Assembly: GCA_965153455.1 (NCBI GenBank)
Contig: OZ234502.1
Coordinates: 2,459,267-2,523,266 of the forward strand
Reading direction: 5' to 3'
Length of the DNA: 64,000 bases
Origin: Sphagnum compactum
Lineage: Eukaryota; Bryophyta; Sphagnopsida; Sphagnales
The notes under the pieces were generated by a model. That model saw nothing but the letters and a program-made list of their open reading frames with translations. It did no database searches and had not been told where the DNA came from. Both the position numbers and the translations under genes were made by a program. This document shows, piece after piece, positions 45,401 to 56,974 of the stretch (its first letter is position 1; every line of letters begins with the position of its first letter).

Positions 45401-48400
45401 GTATGCTTTTGACATATAATCATTGGGTAAATGTAAAGGTATATCAAAAAATATACACACTTCAAATGCAATTGTATATTTTTCATTTACATCCATGTAA
45501 GTGTAGAATTTGAGAGGTATAATTGTGCGTGTAAAACCATGTACAAAGGATATTTCATCCCAATGTGTAAAACACAACCACTTATGTGGTTGTATACACC
45601 ATAGACTACAAACCCCAACTTGACTTGTTTATTCAAAATCAATAAAGTTTCTCCTAATCAGAATTCTTGAATTGCAAAGGTTTTGGTGTTTATATTAACA
45701 CCAATGGATGAAGAGGCATGGGTGCCCCTTGATGTAGGATCATTTGGAGGCAATCAAGACACATGAAATATTTCTTCATTAAGGAAACTAAGATTGATTT
45801 TTTTCATTTGGCGATGGGCCTAGCTAAAGCCTCCAAGTATAAATTCTCTTGCCCACTTGCCATAACCTTACATATAAAAACAAAATATCAATACATGAAT
45901 CATGAAAATTATCTTTCATTTCTATTGTTGCAAAATAAACCATTTAAAAATCAAAATCAAATTTTTGTGCATTCTGTGAAGAGAGAACACACAAAAAGAA
46001 AATTGAATATGCATTTGCAAAAGGTATTGTGATATTGCAATTATTCTCTCAACAAAAAAATTAAGGCTTATAATAAATTGGGGGTATCGCACCTCAAATT
46101 ATCATGCAAAATTATGGTTTGTAGAAAAATGAAAATATTACACTTCCCACTTATCATGGATGATTATGGTTTTAAACACCAAAGCAAGATCACAATGAAA
46201 ACATGTGCAAGATGACATCATGTGATGAAATTGACCTAAAGGGTGAAAGCCCATTACTGTGTAGACAATTTTAGAGAAAATTGGACTACATATATTATAA
46301 ACATGTAAGATTTCACTCATTTTGAATTTTGTAAGAATCCACATGTAATTAATTGGGCTTCAAACATAAAATAAGTTATTAAACCCATCAATATGCAATT
46401 GATTGGTAGTTGTATCATTGTGTAAAAATACACCAATAATTTTATAAACATTGATTTAGAACCCCTATTTTATAGCAAATTACCATTTTTATTAATTTTG
46501 AAAATCCATTCATTTTATGTAAAATGGTAAAAGCAACACTTAGTCCATCTACATCTTCAATGGAAGAACATTTTACAACTTAAAAAGATCATAATTTTCA
46601 TCATTATTATAACATAATGTATTAACAAATTTTCTTAAAACATTTGATATGAACTTCATAGCTTAAAAAGAAATTGAAAATTTTAATGAAAAAGATTTTT
46701 CTTCATGGTTTTCTTCTTACATGTGAAATTTTTCACAAATAAACTACCATTAAATCTAGTCTTTTGTAGTCCTTTTTCATAATTGTTGCATTGTGACAAG
46801 GTTGTTGTAAAGCGAAAACGTATTCCAATTAATAATTAATTTGTTCATATTTGCTCCAATTTCACAATACAATGATATATTGGGATGTAAACCATCATTA
46901 ATTGAAATTTTTAATTACAATTTTTTTTCCAAACATCCATCATGATATATCAAAGTTTCATAGGTATCAAAAATTGTTAAATTGTGACAGTTTTTTGTTT
47001 ACACCATAATGTGCTTTCACCCTAAAACAAGATATCGATGAAATTAACAACAATGTTAAGAGTTCTAAAAAGACCACAACACCACCACCTATAGTTGTAA
47101 AAAATGTAAATGAAGAAAAACAACATGAAAGAATTCACCCTAAACCTTAAACCTTGTTATGCAAGACTAATATTTTTTTTTTTCAATTTCTTGATGGAAT
47201 TAGGGTGGTAAACATCCCTAGGCATATTTCAAATAAACTAACAACATTATTTCAATGAACATTTTAAAAACATTTACATAACTAATAGACAAAAATGTGG
47301 TGACACCTTCTCTCCAAAAAAACATTTTGGTCATTTTTAGGCGATTTGTTTTTAAAAAAAAAACTTTATGATAAAATATTTCATTTTCAAATAATTATGT
47401 CACCTTTTGCCAAAAATTCACCAAAAAATAATAATTGTGTAGGATTGCATTAAAAGGAGTTGCAAGATAACCACAAGGAATGCAAAATAATAAAAAAATT
47501 CATAAATAATAAGGTATATAAAAAGGTCATTTGAAACAAGTTTTTGTAAGAGTTTAAGGTATTGGAAAAAGTTGCAACATGACAAAATCGTCATCAATTG
47601 GACCTTGAAACAACTTAGACAAAATGGAGCAACATGGGGAAATCACAAGATTAAAATGAAAAAGACATTGCAAGATATCATTCTCCCCCCACCGCCCCTT
47701 GCCCTTTTTTACTTTCTTGGACCAATTCCACTTCCATAACCATTATTTTGAATCTTGGAAGCAAAAAAGGAAAAAAGGAAATGCAATATGCATATATGTA
47801 TCATGTACAAGTTCATCATTCCTTCATTCATTTTCCCCCAAAAAAAGGTTTTGTAACAAATGAGGGTATTGGACTTGCCAAGGTTATTGAAGATTATGGG
47901 CTTGTACAATAATGAGGCTATTGCATTGTTATTTACACTTACAATGTGAAAAACAAAATGGCATCATGTTAAATGTATTTTTAAAATATGTGTACACGCA
48001 TCATGCAAGTGTAAACATAAGTTTTAAAAATGTCAAATGGATAGTGTAAGTGTTAAAACTTGGGCATGAAAGTGTCATTTTACATTTTGTAAAATTGGCC
48101 ATTTAAACTTACACACACAACACTAGTTCTAGTTCTAGTGTTGGCTAGTTCTTCTTCTAAAAGAACTTCTAGTGCAAGTTTTGACACAATTTGTTTTCAA
48201 TAGGTCCTTCCAACTTGGTGTGCAAGTTAAAGCTCACTAGTTTTTCAAATTTCTAAACCTTGTGGCTCATTCATAGTTGGTGTTCCAAAAAAAGAAATAA
48301 AAACTCCATGACTTTTTAAAGGATGCATTCATGATAGGGGTACCCAACATAATTGTCTAATGGGGAAATGATTACATAGGACAATTTTGAATTTTATAAC

Positions 48401-49529
48401 ATTTATTACATTATAATCATATTGTATTGTTGTGTGCCTACAATTCAAATAATGTCACATTGAATTAACAAACTAGATATTATATAAATGTCCTTTTGAA
48501 TATTAAAAAAAACTATGTTAATTGTCTTAATTGTAATATTTTTATATAGGGAATCAAAAGGAATGTTCTTTAGATTTATCCAGAATCTATGATTTTAAGT
48601 TTCGTATATTTGTGTGCCCTAATTTTTGAAAGACACATTTGGACTTAATTACATGTCAAAAGACTCATTGTTTGATTTTCATTAGAAAGATATCACATTA
48701 GAAGAATCTAGGAACAATTTATTGGAATATGGTTTTTGCCTATTGCTTGTGCATGAGCTTGCCTCTCAAAAAAACCTTTGCAACAAAGAAAATCTCCTCT
48801 TGAATCGAAGCTATTATACTTTGAAATTTAGCTTCTTCTCCATTTGGTTATCAAATTTTGATTCCATTCCATTCTTCACTTGACGATGACAACAAGGGTA
48901 CAACAACGAGATAGAGTTATTCTTCTTCAACAAACAGACAATTAGTTACAAAAAGGACACTTTAGTTCCTAAGTTCTTGAACACAAGGATGGACATCTTG
49001 AGAAACTTTCCAACCATCATGTCCACATGAGATTCCGAGATTTGGCTACCACCTTGTGAGGTGAAAGTTGCACCAACTCATTGGGGTGACGCAAATCCCA
49101 TCTCTGCCTCCACCAACAACACCCCAATGCCACACACACGTGCTTGTTGAAACAAATCAATTCATGAAAAAGAAATATCTCTTTCCACAATGAAATCTTG
49201 TGGTGCTCATCACATACATTGAATGTAGCAAACAACACCAAGAAAAAAGAAAAAGGGTATCATAAGGAGTGCTACAATCTTCATTGTTATTGAAAAAGAG
49301 TTGTTGGAATTTTGGATACAACAACAAAATTATACTGAAATTGTGGAAAAGCTTGGAATTCATTATCCCCAACAAACAAAAGCTTGGTAGAAGTTCTGAT
49401 GGAATGAAACCCCATTAAGATGAACCCACTAAGGTGACCAAGGCATTGCAGATAATTCAAATTGGAATGACAATCACATTCATGATTGATAGCTACAAGA
49501 AGATATGCAGGTATCACAATGCTTGTTCC
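45401..49529. other. 4.1 kb of AT-rich DNA without a gene
   Basis: Only short chance frames. A CTAGTTCTAGTTCTAG-type patch lies near 48120-48180. Confidence 0.4.
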
Positions 49530-49755
49530 AAGGATGATATCCATGCAAACTGCAAAGTTGGGTATTGTTGCAAACCGGCTATGTTCCATGGATGATGTCT
49601 AAGCAAACTGCAAAGTTAGGTATTGTTGCAAATCTACCATTCTCTGATTATTTCCATGTAAACTGCAAAACTGCGTCTCCTGCAAGGTCCATGTCTACCA
49701 TGCTCCCATGATGGATTTCCATGTGTAAAATGCAAATTTGAGGTATTATTCCCAA
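49530..49755. repeat. Tandem repeat, about 56-64-bp unit, four copies
   Basis: Units near 49531, 49590, 49646 and 49710 share ATGATNTCCATGYAAACTGC, then AAAGTTGGGTATTGTTGCAA, with increasing divergence to the right. Confidence 0.75.
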
Positions 49756-52700
49756 CATGTTTTAGATGAGGATTGTCGTTGTTCTAGCTTTAAGTTTGCA
49801 AAGTTGGGGTATTGTAATGACCCACCACAACAGCATAGCTGAATTTGTTTGAAACAATAGAAATCAACATAGATAAACACACACATAGAGAAGGGGGGGG
49901 GGGGGGAAATTGGGGGGGTTTGAACCTATTGTTTGTTGTCTCGGAAAAGTGATGCCAGATTGGGTGAAGCTCCTCTTATTCCTCCTACAGAAGTTAAAGT
50001 TGTTACTGGTGTTGTTGAACTTTGTTGCTGGATTTTTCTTCCATGGCCAACTTAAGCATGAACTCTCTTTCTCTTTCTTTTTCTCCATTACTGTGGAGGA
50101 TGATGGATTGTTGTTGTGTGGATTTTGCCTACTGCCTCTCAAAGAAAACCTTCAAACGCTATTTTGAATGTGATGATCCTTCTCCTCCTCTTCTCACCCC
50201 TTTTTCCTTTCCTTAATTGGAGGTCTTTGAATCCTTGTTACAAAATGTTTGGACAAATGTTTGGAACATATTTCGCCAATTCTTCTCTTTCCTTTGTATT
50301 CTAAGTGTAGCAATTTATTTTTTCTTCTACTGATACGCCCCACCCTTGGTGTGATAATCTGAAACAACTTTTTTCAAAGAAACCCAAGCTCCTAAACTTT
50401 GGAATTTTCAGCATCCCAGTTCTATCATTTTGAATTTTTATTCATTTAGTTTAGTTGTAAAAAAGTCAAAGGAAGATAAAATGCAAATAGAATCATTATT
50501 TTTATTTGTTAGAATCTTGAATTGACATTAAATAATTCCTTTGATTAATCCAAAGCTTTTTTCCCCAGTCATGGGGTTTTAGTATTAAGTAATACAATAG
50601 ACTTGAACTTTATTTTTTCAATAAAAAGTACTTACATTTATGTTTAGCAATGTTGGATGCATTTGATTAAATTATAAATCATATGACAATATGAAGGCCA
50701 TAGAATTTCTTTTGTAATGCCACATGGAAAAAGATTAATTTTTTGGCCATTGGTTGATTGTTTTTATTTATTGGGCTTTGGAATTTGTAGCCCTAGGTGC
50801 ATGTCACATGTACAAGAAAAAATCATGATTTTTTTTTGAAAAAGTTGTATATAAACACATTTTCTACACTTTTGGATTTAAAACAAAATATTTATACACA
50901 ACAATGTTAGGACATGCGTTTATGTACACATGTGGAAAATTAAACACCATAAAAATTATCTTATTTGGAATTGTTGGATTCTTGAATTTTTTTAATTGAA
51001 TTTGTCCTATGTAGAATTTCTTTTGATTGATAATGAAAAAAATCTTATATATTTTTAGGGGGTACCCCATTCTTGGGAGGGACATTAAATGTTAAAATTC
51101 TAACCCATGTGTGTTAAACAAGGTATTTTTTGGGGGGTATTACATAATTGTCCAGCCTATTTTTTCTCACTTGATTATTATTATTAAAATATAAATATAT
51201 TTTAGTCACCCTATATTAATTATAATTTAGTATTTGAGATTATTATATACCCTTTATTTATTATACTTTGAATTTCAAAATGTACATAACCCTATTTTTA
51301 ACTAATTAATTTATAATTTTTATTCAACAACTAATATAATATAAATTTACAGTTTTACTCACATATTTTGTATTTATTTATAGTAGTGTCCCCCCCAAGA
51401 CCCCATGATGATTACACCAAATAGGGTTACTTTTTATAAATATCATTTACATGGAACAAATTTGAATGAAAAAAAATAAAAATCCAAGATATATATAAGA
51501 TAATTCATGTGGTGATGGTGATTTTTCACATGCATACATAATTGTGCATTGATAATTTGGTTTACAAGAAAAAATTTAGAAAATGTCAAAATGAGTTTTG
51601 ACGAACAACCAAATGTGTTTTTTTGCATGATTATTTCCTTAACATGTGTCGTACATTTGGATTTATAAATTTTGATCCTAATCAATATAACCAAGTTGCC
51701 AAATGTTTATAAAAAAATAAAATTCCCTTGGAGCCTTTTTTGGTTTAAAAATTCAAGCCCTTGAAATTTTGATATGATTTGGTTTTTCATCAAGTTCATC
51801 TAATAAATATGCTTTGCATAAAAGGAAATATGTTTTTCTAGTACAATTTTTTTGAAATCAATTGCATGATTTAATACATTGTTTTGATTATTTCTTTTTA
51901 AAAGTGCAATTAAGACAACTGATATATTTATTTAAAAATGTTTCAAGGGTTTGGTTTTGATTCCAATTCTGACAATATACTAATTCCACAATCCACTTTT
52001 TGTGTTAATTCCACCAAAAGGGTGGCAATTCATGTTAACACCATAATAACATGAACTCGAACCTCCTAGGTTTAACATTTCAAACCAAGAAACCTACCAA
52101 CTTTGGTTTACCTAATGTTGGGAAAAACCATTAAGCTTTTTCAATAACTAACTTATCTAATTTTTTACATTTTAAAAATCAAGGAATGAAAATGGTTACA
52201 TTGAAAAAAAAAAAATCAATTTTAATACCTTTCACAATTTTTTTCCTCATGGAAATTTGGTTTTTTTAGAATTGGTTCTTACTTCATTCAAATTAGTTGA
52301 TTTACAATTCTCGTTGAATTTTGAACTGTTGGTTTTCAAGGATAATTATCACAAGTTAGTTTTCACAAATAATGGTTTTTTGTTTATCATTTTTCATGGT
52401 GATTCTCATCACTAATTCTCATTGATTGGTTCTCACTAAAAATTGAACTGAAAATCAGTGTCGATTTTTAGCTGACGGGTGAAAACCGCCCAACATTGGT
52501 TAATGACTTTAACATTGAATTGTTAGCTATAATGGAGGATAATGGCTTTTCAAAATTATAGATATTCTTGAAATATGATATCTTTGTTAGCAAATTTGCA
52601 CAAAAAGAATCTCCAATTATATATATATATATATAATATTATAATAATAATATAAAACAATAGAAGATTAAAACAACCAGAATAAACCAATGTGCATATT

Positions 52701-54089
52701 ACCTTTATTTGATTATTTAGGCCATGTTATATATTTTTGCAAATCCACCTAGGTAGAAATTTTGATGGAAACATATTTAAAGCTTATACACATTTTGTTT
52801 TTAGATGTTGCAAGCCTTAAGGAAGCTTGTCCAAAACATGTGCTTTGAAAACTTCCCACCACACCCAAAGTTTCATAACTAACTACTAATTTTAGAGTAG
52901 CCATCATGGTATTCAAATTTGACCTTTCATCCTTCACACAAGTAAGAATATTTTTTGTTCATTCATATTACTTTAACAAGTCTTGCGATTTTTTTTGCTG
53001 ATGTTTGCCTTAAAGTTTCAAATGCTTCAAACAAAACCAATTGTGATATGTTTTGGCACCCAATCCTCTTTTAAAAATATCACAACCAATGCAAAAACAA
53101 TGTGTGTTCTCTTTGGACATCCAAAATCAAAGCTTGAATTAGCGTAAACATAATTTGCCAAAATTGACCTAAGATTTTATCTTTTCAACCAAGTCTAATA
53201 GCAAGTTGAAATGACTCCCTTTTTCATTTGAAAATGTAGTTGCAAATAAATGATTGTGCACAAACAAATCACAACAAAAAAAAAGAGCAAAACTTAATAA
53301 ATTTAAACAAAAAAAAATCTATAAACAAAAAGATACATACAAACAACAAAACATGTATACTTAAGAAACAAACAATAAAATAACCTAAATTACAAACCAT
53401 ACTAATAAACACTCATATTTTTACTCTGTACTTATTCTGGAATTTGTTCTTAAACATGTTATTTTGCAAATACAAAATTTAACTTACAACAAACTACAAA
53501 AATCAGAAACGAAACTCAAATAGATTCCATTACATAACACAAATAGATTGTACAATTTTGGCTTTTACAGTAATTTGAAATAGAATCAAATTTTCATATT
53601 CAATAGAAAGCAAAAAATATGATAACAAAAACATATTGTATTAACATTGTTCTTCCTTATCAAAATTGTTATCTAATCTCATTTGAACGTTTCTATCTTT
53701 AAAACTACCCCTTTCAAATCCTAATTCATATTCCAAAACTCATTTGATAATCCCATCCTCATAATGTTTTCTAAAAATTTACTCAGATTCCCACCATAAA
53801 GTAGTTTGAACCAAGCCTCATCAGTTTTAGTCTTACACAATCATCCTCTACTTTTGTCTACCTTGTTAATCATTGAAACTTCTTTTGTCCAGTCTGTCCA
53901 ATAGTGATAACATAGTTCTCTATCCAAAACCTCCACCCAATTTGTTCACAAAGACAGTTTAGTTTTACCTTTAACACATACAACAAAACCAAAACCAAAA
54001 AATCAAAACGAAAAAAAAATTCTCTTTTTGAAATGTAAAGGTTGCCTTTGTTGAAACCTTCACAATGCACAAACTATTAACAATTTGCA
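49756..54089. other. AT-rich DNA without a supportable gene
   Basis: Landmarks are a 14-nt G run at 49893-49906, a (TA)9 tract at 52618-52635 and many A/T homopolymers. Overlapping opposite frames at 49864-50304 (64-92 codons) lack domains and are not called. Confidence 0.4.
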
Positions 54090-54480
54090 CATTGAAAGCA
54101 AGGGGGAAATACCATCACCACAATAAGGAGGAGTAAGACAAATTGCAATGTGACAATGAGCAACAATAAGGTGAGAAGTAGAAGTAGTGTTACTACTTGG
54201 TAGGACAAATAGTGGGGTGATGATAACAATAACAATGTAGTGATGGTGACAACAAAGGAATGGTAAGTAACACAAGGCAACGATGAAAAACATAAGGTGG
54301 CAATGACGAATAGTAAGGTGATGATGAACAACAACAGGTGAGATGAATAGTTCATTAAGGCTACAATAAATGTCAACAAGGTGAGATGAGTAGTAAGGCG
54401 ATGATGCACAACAAAATGATAGTGAGTAACAAAAAGTCACCAATTAATTGCAAGGTGCACAAGCAAACAAGGTGATGACA
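54090..54480. repeat. Degenerate short-period repeat AACAAGGTGAGATGAGTAGT
   Basis: Words such as AAGGTGATGATGAACAACAA, GTGGCAATGACGAATAGTAA and CAACAAGGTGAGATGAGTAG recur at roughly 25-35-bp spacing. The long minus-strand frames here (110-127 codons, H/L/S/T-rich) are products of the repeat. Confidence 0.6.
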
Positions 54481-55229
54481 AGCACCAAGGCACAAAAAAA
54501 AAAAAAAAACAAACAAATGAGAAGAAAACCAAAAAAACACAAAGAAAAGATGTGGGTTTGAACGAGTGCTTGGGCTATTTCTACAGGTAATGTCTCTCTC
54601 CTCCTTGTCCAACACAGTGGTGCCCCTTGCCTTAAACCCTAACACTAACTCTACCCAATTAACCTACTTCTAACCTAGAGCCTAAGTGATTCAAGGGTTA
54701 AAGAATAAACTACCCAAGGTGAAATGCCTCAAGAGAATCGTGTTCTTCGTGAACTGATTTTTTCAAAGTTGATAGCCTATGGGGTGGGTGTAAGTCGAAT
54801 ATGACTCTAGTTATGCCCATTGGTTCTTTGAAAAAAAAAATAGAGCTAAAATCAGCCTGGTTTTGGATTTTCATTTAATACCCAGCCAATTTCACTGGTT
54901 TTAACCATCTACATGCATCAATGTACCTAGTAGGCACCTATTATCATACCCACATACATACATGTAGGTAACCGTCTATATGCATCGACCACCTACATGG
55001 CTGTGATATCACAAGGTCTTGTGGTAACCTGGGTTAAGGGGGGGCATGGGTGGGGAACCTAGTAGGTGTGGTTTAGTGTGGTTTCTAAAATAGTTGAATA
55101 TTCATTCTTTCATAAAACAGCCAAAACTGGCATTTGTCAATTCCAAAATTGAAGAAAGTTGAATCCCGACGGTTATTAACAACTGATATACTGAACCCAA
55201 GACGGGTCATAACCGGGGTTTCTGTTCAG
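54481..55229. other. No gene; ACCTACAT-type patch at 54900-55070
   Basis: TTAACCATCTACATGCATC and AACCGTCTATATGCATCGAC are direct repeats near 54898 and 54968, flanked by ACCTAGTAGG words. These resemble MITE-family interiors. An A run lies near 54490. Confidence 0.4.
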
Positions 55230-55740
55230 GATATATTGTGATGTAGCCAAAGTGGCGATCATTCACAAAATAATTTAGCCAAACTTGACTACATACTAGA
55301 TATGAAAGTAGGGAAAAATAAACAGAATCCTTTATATTCCTGGCTATCTACCATTATCATAAAAATCTGGTGATTTGTAAAAAAAATCTTCAAAATCTGG
55401 CGAATTTGAGTAATGTTTTCCATGAAAAATCCTTTGTAAAGGTCGAAAGCATATTTTTCAGGTCGAAATTTGGCGAAAGTTCGCCATTGAAAGAAAGAAA
55501 CCCTGAAGTCTGGTTGGTCATAACAAGCTTCAAATGGATGGGGCACCTATTGCTTCACTCTGGCAGAAGAAGGGGGGTGGGGGTGAAGCACATTTTGGTG
55601 GCAAATTTTCACATCTTGGCGAATTTTTTCGAGAAAATTTGCTTGGAAAAATCCGTTTTTGTAGTGCCCCCAAAAAAAAAAATAGAGAAAAAAAAACACA
55701 TCTGGTCGGTACTTGTCAAAAGTAAGTAGGTACCTAGATG
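55230..55740. repeat. Region rich in TTTGGCGAA/TTCGCCAA words
   Basis: AATCTGGCGAATTT, AAATTTGGCGAAAGTTCGCC and ATCTTGGCGAATTTT recur within 350 bp, together with GTAGCCAAAGTGGCGATCA. It may be a decayed transposon interior. The opposite-strand frames of 85-119 codons here are shadows of each other and are not called. Confidence 0.35.
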
Positions 55741-56240
55741 TCGTAAAGTAGGTAGATAGTTGGCGTCCAAAACGGCCCCATTTAAGAGCTTCCTGACAAA
55801 GAGCGAAGACTTTGGCCATGGTGGTGGGTTGCTCCTGACAAGCTGCACGCTGCTCATGAAGTAGCCCTTTGCTTGTTTAATCAATGATCCATGATCCCCT
55901 CGTTGTCGTGGTGGTAGTGGAAAAAGTCTAGTGCAGCCACGACTTTGCTGCTGCTGCTGCTGCTGCTCTGGATCGATCGGCTGCGGTCTTCTCTCTGTCT
56001 GTCTCTCTGTCTGCAGATGCAGGACTTGATTTGTTTTCCAGGGGTCGTTTTTAGCTATGAACTAAATACCTGAACCTTGGACCATGTGGATATACCCTAT
56101 AACCAAGCTCCTCATGTGTAACCTACAACCAAGCTCCAGCTACAACCAATTAGCTCCTCCTTATGTGTACCCAGCTACAGCCATGGTCCTGATCATGTGT
56201 ACCTCCCTGCAACGTCCAAGCTCCTGTCAACTATCCAAAG

Positions 56241-56442
56241 GTAAGTGTACTTATTTTGTATGGAGCATTATTAATAATGAGGCAATTATCCGCTGGTGTG
56301 GTACTCATTAATTGTATGGAGAGCTAATTGTAGAAGATTTCCGCGTTAGATAGATCGTCATGTTTGTCGTGATGGAGCTTGTGGGTTAAGAGCTGAATTA
56401 GTTGTTGCTAATGTGCAAACATTGGCAGAGAAGAGAACTGTT

Positions 56443-56486
<44 letters not shown>

Positions 56487-56630
56487 AAAGCTCAACTTTT
56501 GTGAACTGTTGTGAGAGAGAGAGAGAGAAAGAAGGAAAGAAGCTCAGATTTTCTGAAGTGTACTTGTATGAGAGAGAGAGAATGAGATACTAGAGATCAG
56601 CTGTCAAGTCAGCTTTTGCCTCTGCTGCAG
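56241..56630 (+). other. Possible 5'-leader intron of the pectin methylesterase gene
   Basis: The interval starts GTAAGTG after AAAG and ends with a pyrimidine-rich tract and CTGCAG. It contains the GT/GA microsatellites. The call rests on splice-site resemblance only. Confidence 0.35.
56442..56582. repeat. (TG)n(GA)n microsatellite cluster
   Basis: About 13 TG units run directly into about ten GA units (56442-56486). Two further GA blocks lie at about 56512-56528 and 56568-56581, each separated by an AAGCTCA-type spacer. Confidence 0.95.
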
Positions 56631-56706
56631 GTCTGTGAAGTGGATATAGGTTGAGCGTTTTGTCGATTTCTTTCTTTCCGGGATGTGTTGTATAACTGAG
56701 TAGCTC

Positions 56707-56781
56707 ATGCTGGTACAGACACCAGACAAGCAGGGTGATGACTGGGAAGGAGCTGGGAGCTTGATCATCGTCGTCTATTAG
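56707..56781 (+). other. Upstream ORF of 24 codons, plus three tiny uORFs, in the leader
   Basis: ATG 56707 opens a 24-codon frame (MLVQTPDKQGDDWEG and on) closed by TAG 56779-56781. A six-codon uORF lies at 56683-56703. ATG-ACT-TAA lies at 56784-56792 and ATG-GAC-TAG at 56846-56854. If the transcript starts upstream of 56683 these would precede the main start and could dampen translation. Confidence 0.35.
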
Positions 56782-56974
56782 CCATGACTTAAGGTTCTTC
56801 CTGCGGTAATTCACCTGACGCGTTTTCCGTAAGTCGAGCTCTTTCATGGACTAGAACAAGAGAGTTTTCTTTTTGTTCTCGGAAGAGCGGGCGGCTAGGA
56901 GCTGCAGCTTACAGGGAGAAGTACACGGGGTCACGGTAGCTTGTAGTCTTTGTGAAGTTCGTCGCAGTTTGGGG

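Larger units (their letters stand above)
55741..56974 (+). promoter_or_regulatory. Upstream region and probable leader of the pectin methylesterase gene
   Basis: GC content rises toward the gene. The region includes a CTG run (about 55947-55967), a CTCTCTGTCTGTCTCTCTG tract at about 55990-56010, and GT/GA microsatellites. No TATA box could be assigned with confidence, so the transcription start is unknown. A strong donor-like AAAGGTAAGTG near 56238-56247 and an acceptor-like TTTTGCCTCTGCTGCAG ending at 56630 could bound a leader intron. Confidence 0.45.

Noticed and set aside
54060-54443. Minus-strand frames of 110 and 127 codons
   Set aside because: They are low-complexity translations of the short-period repeat; two frames are open at once, as expected from repetition.
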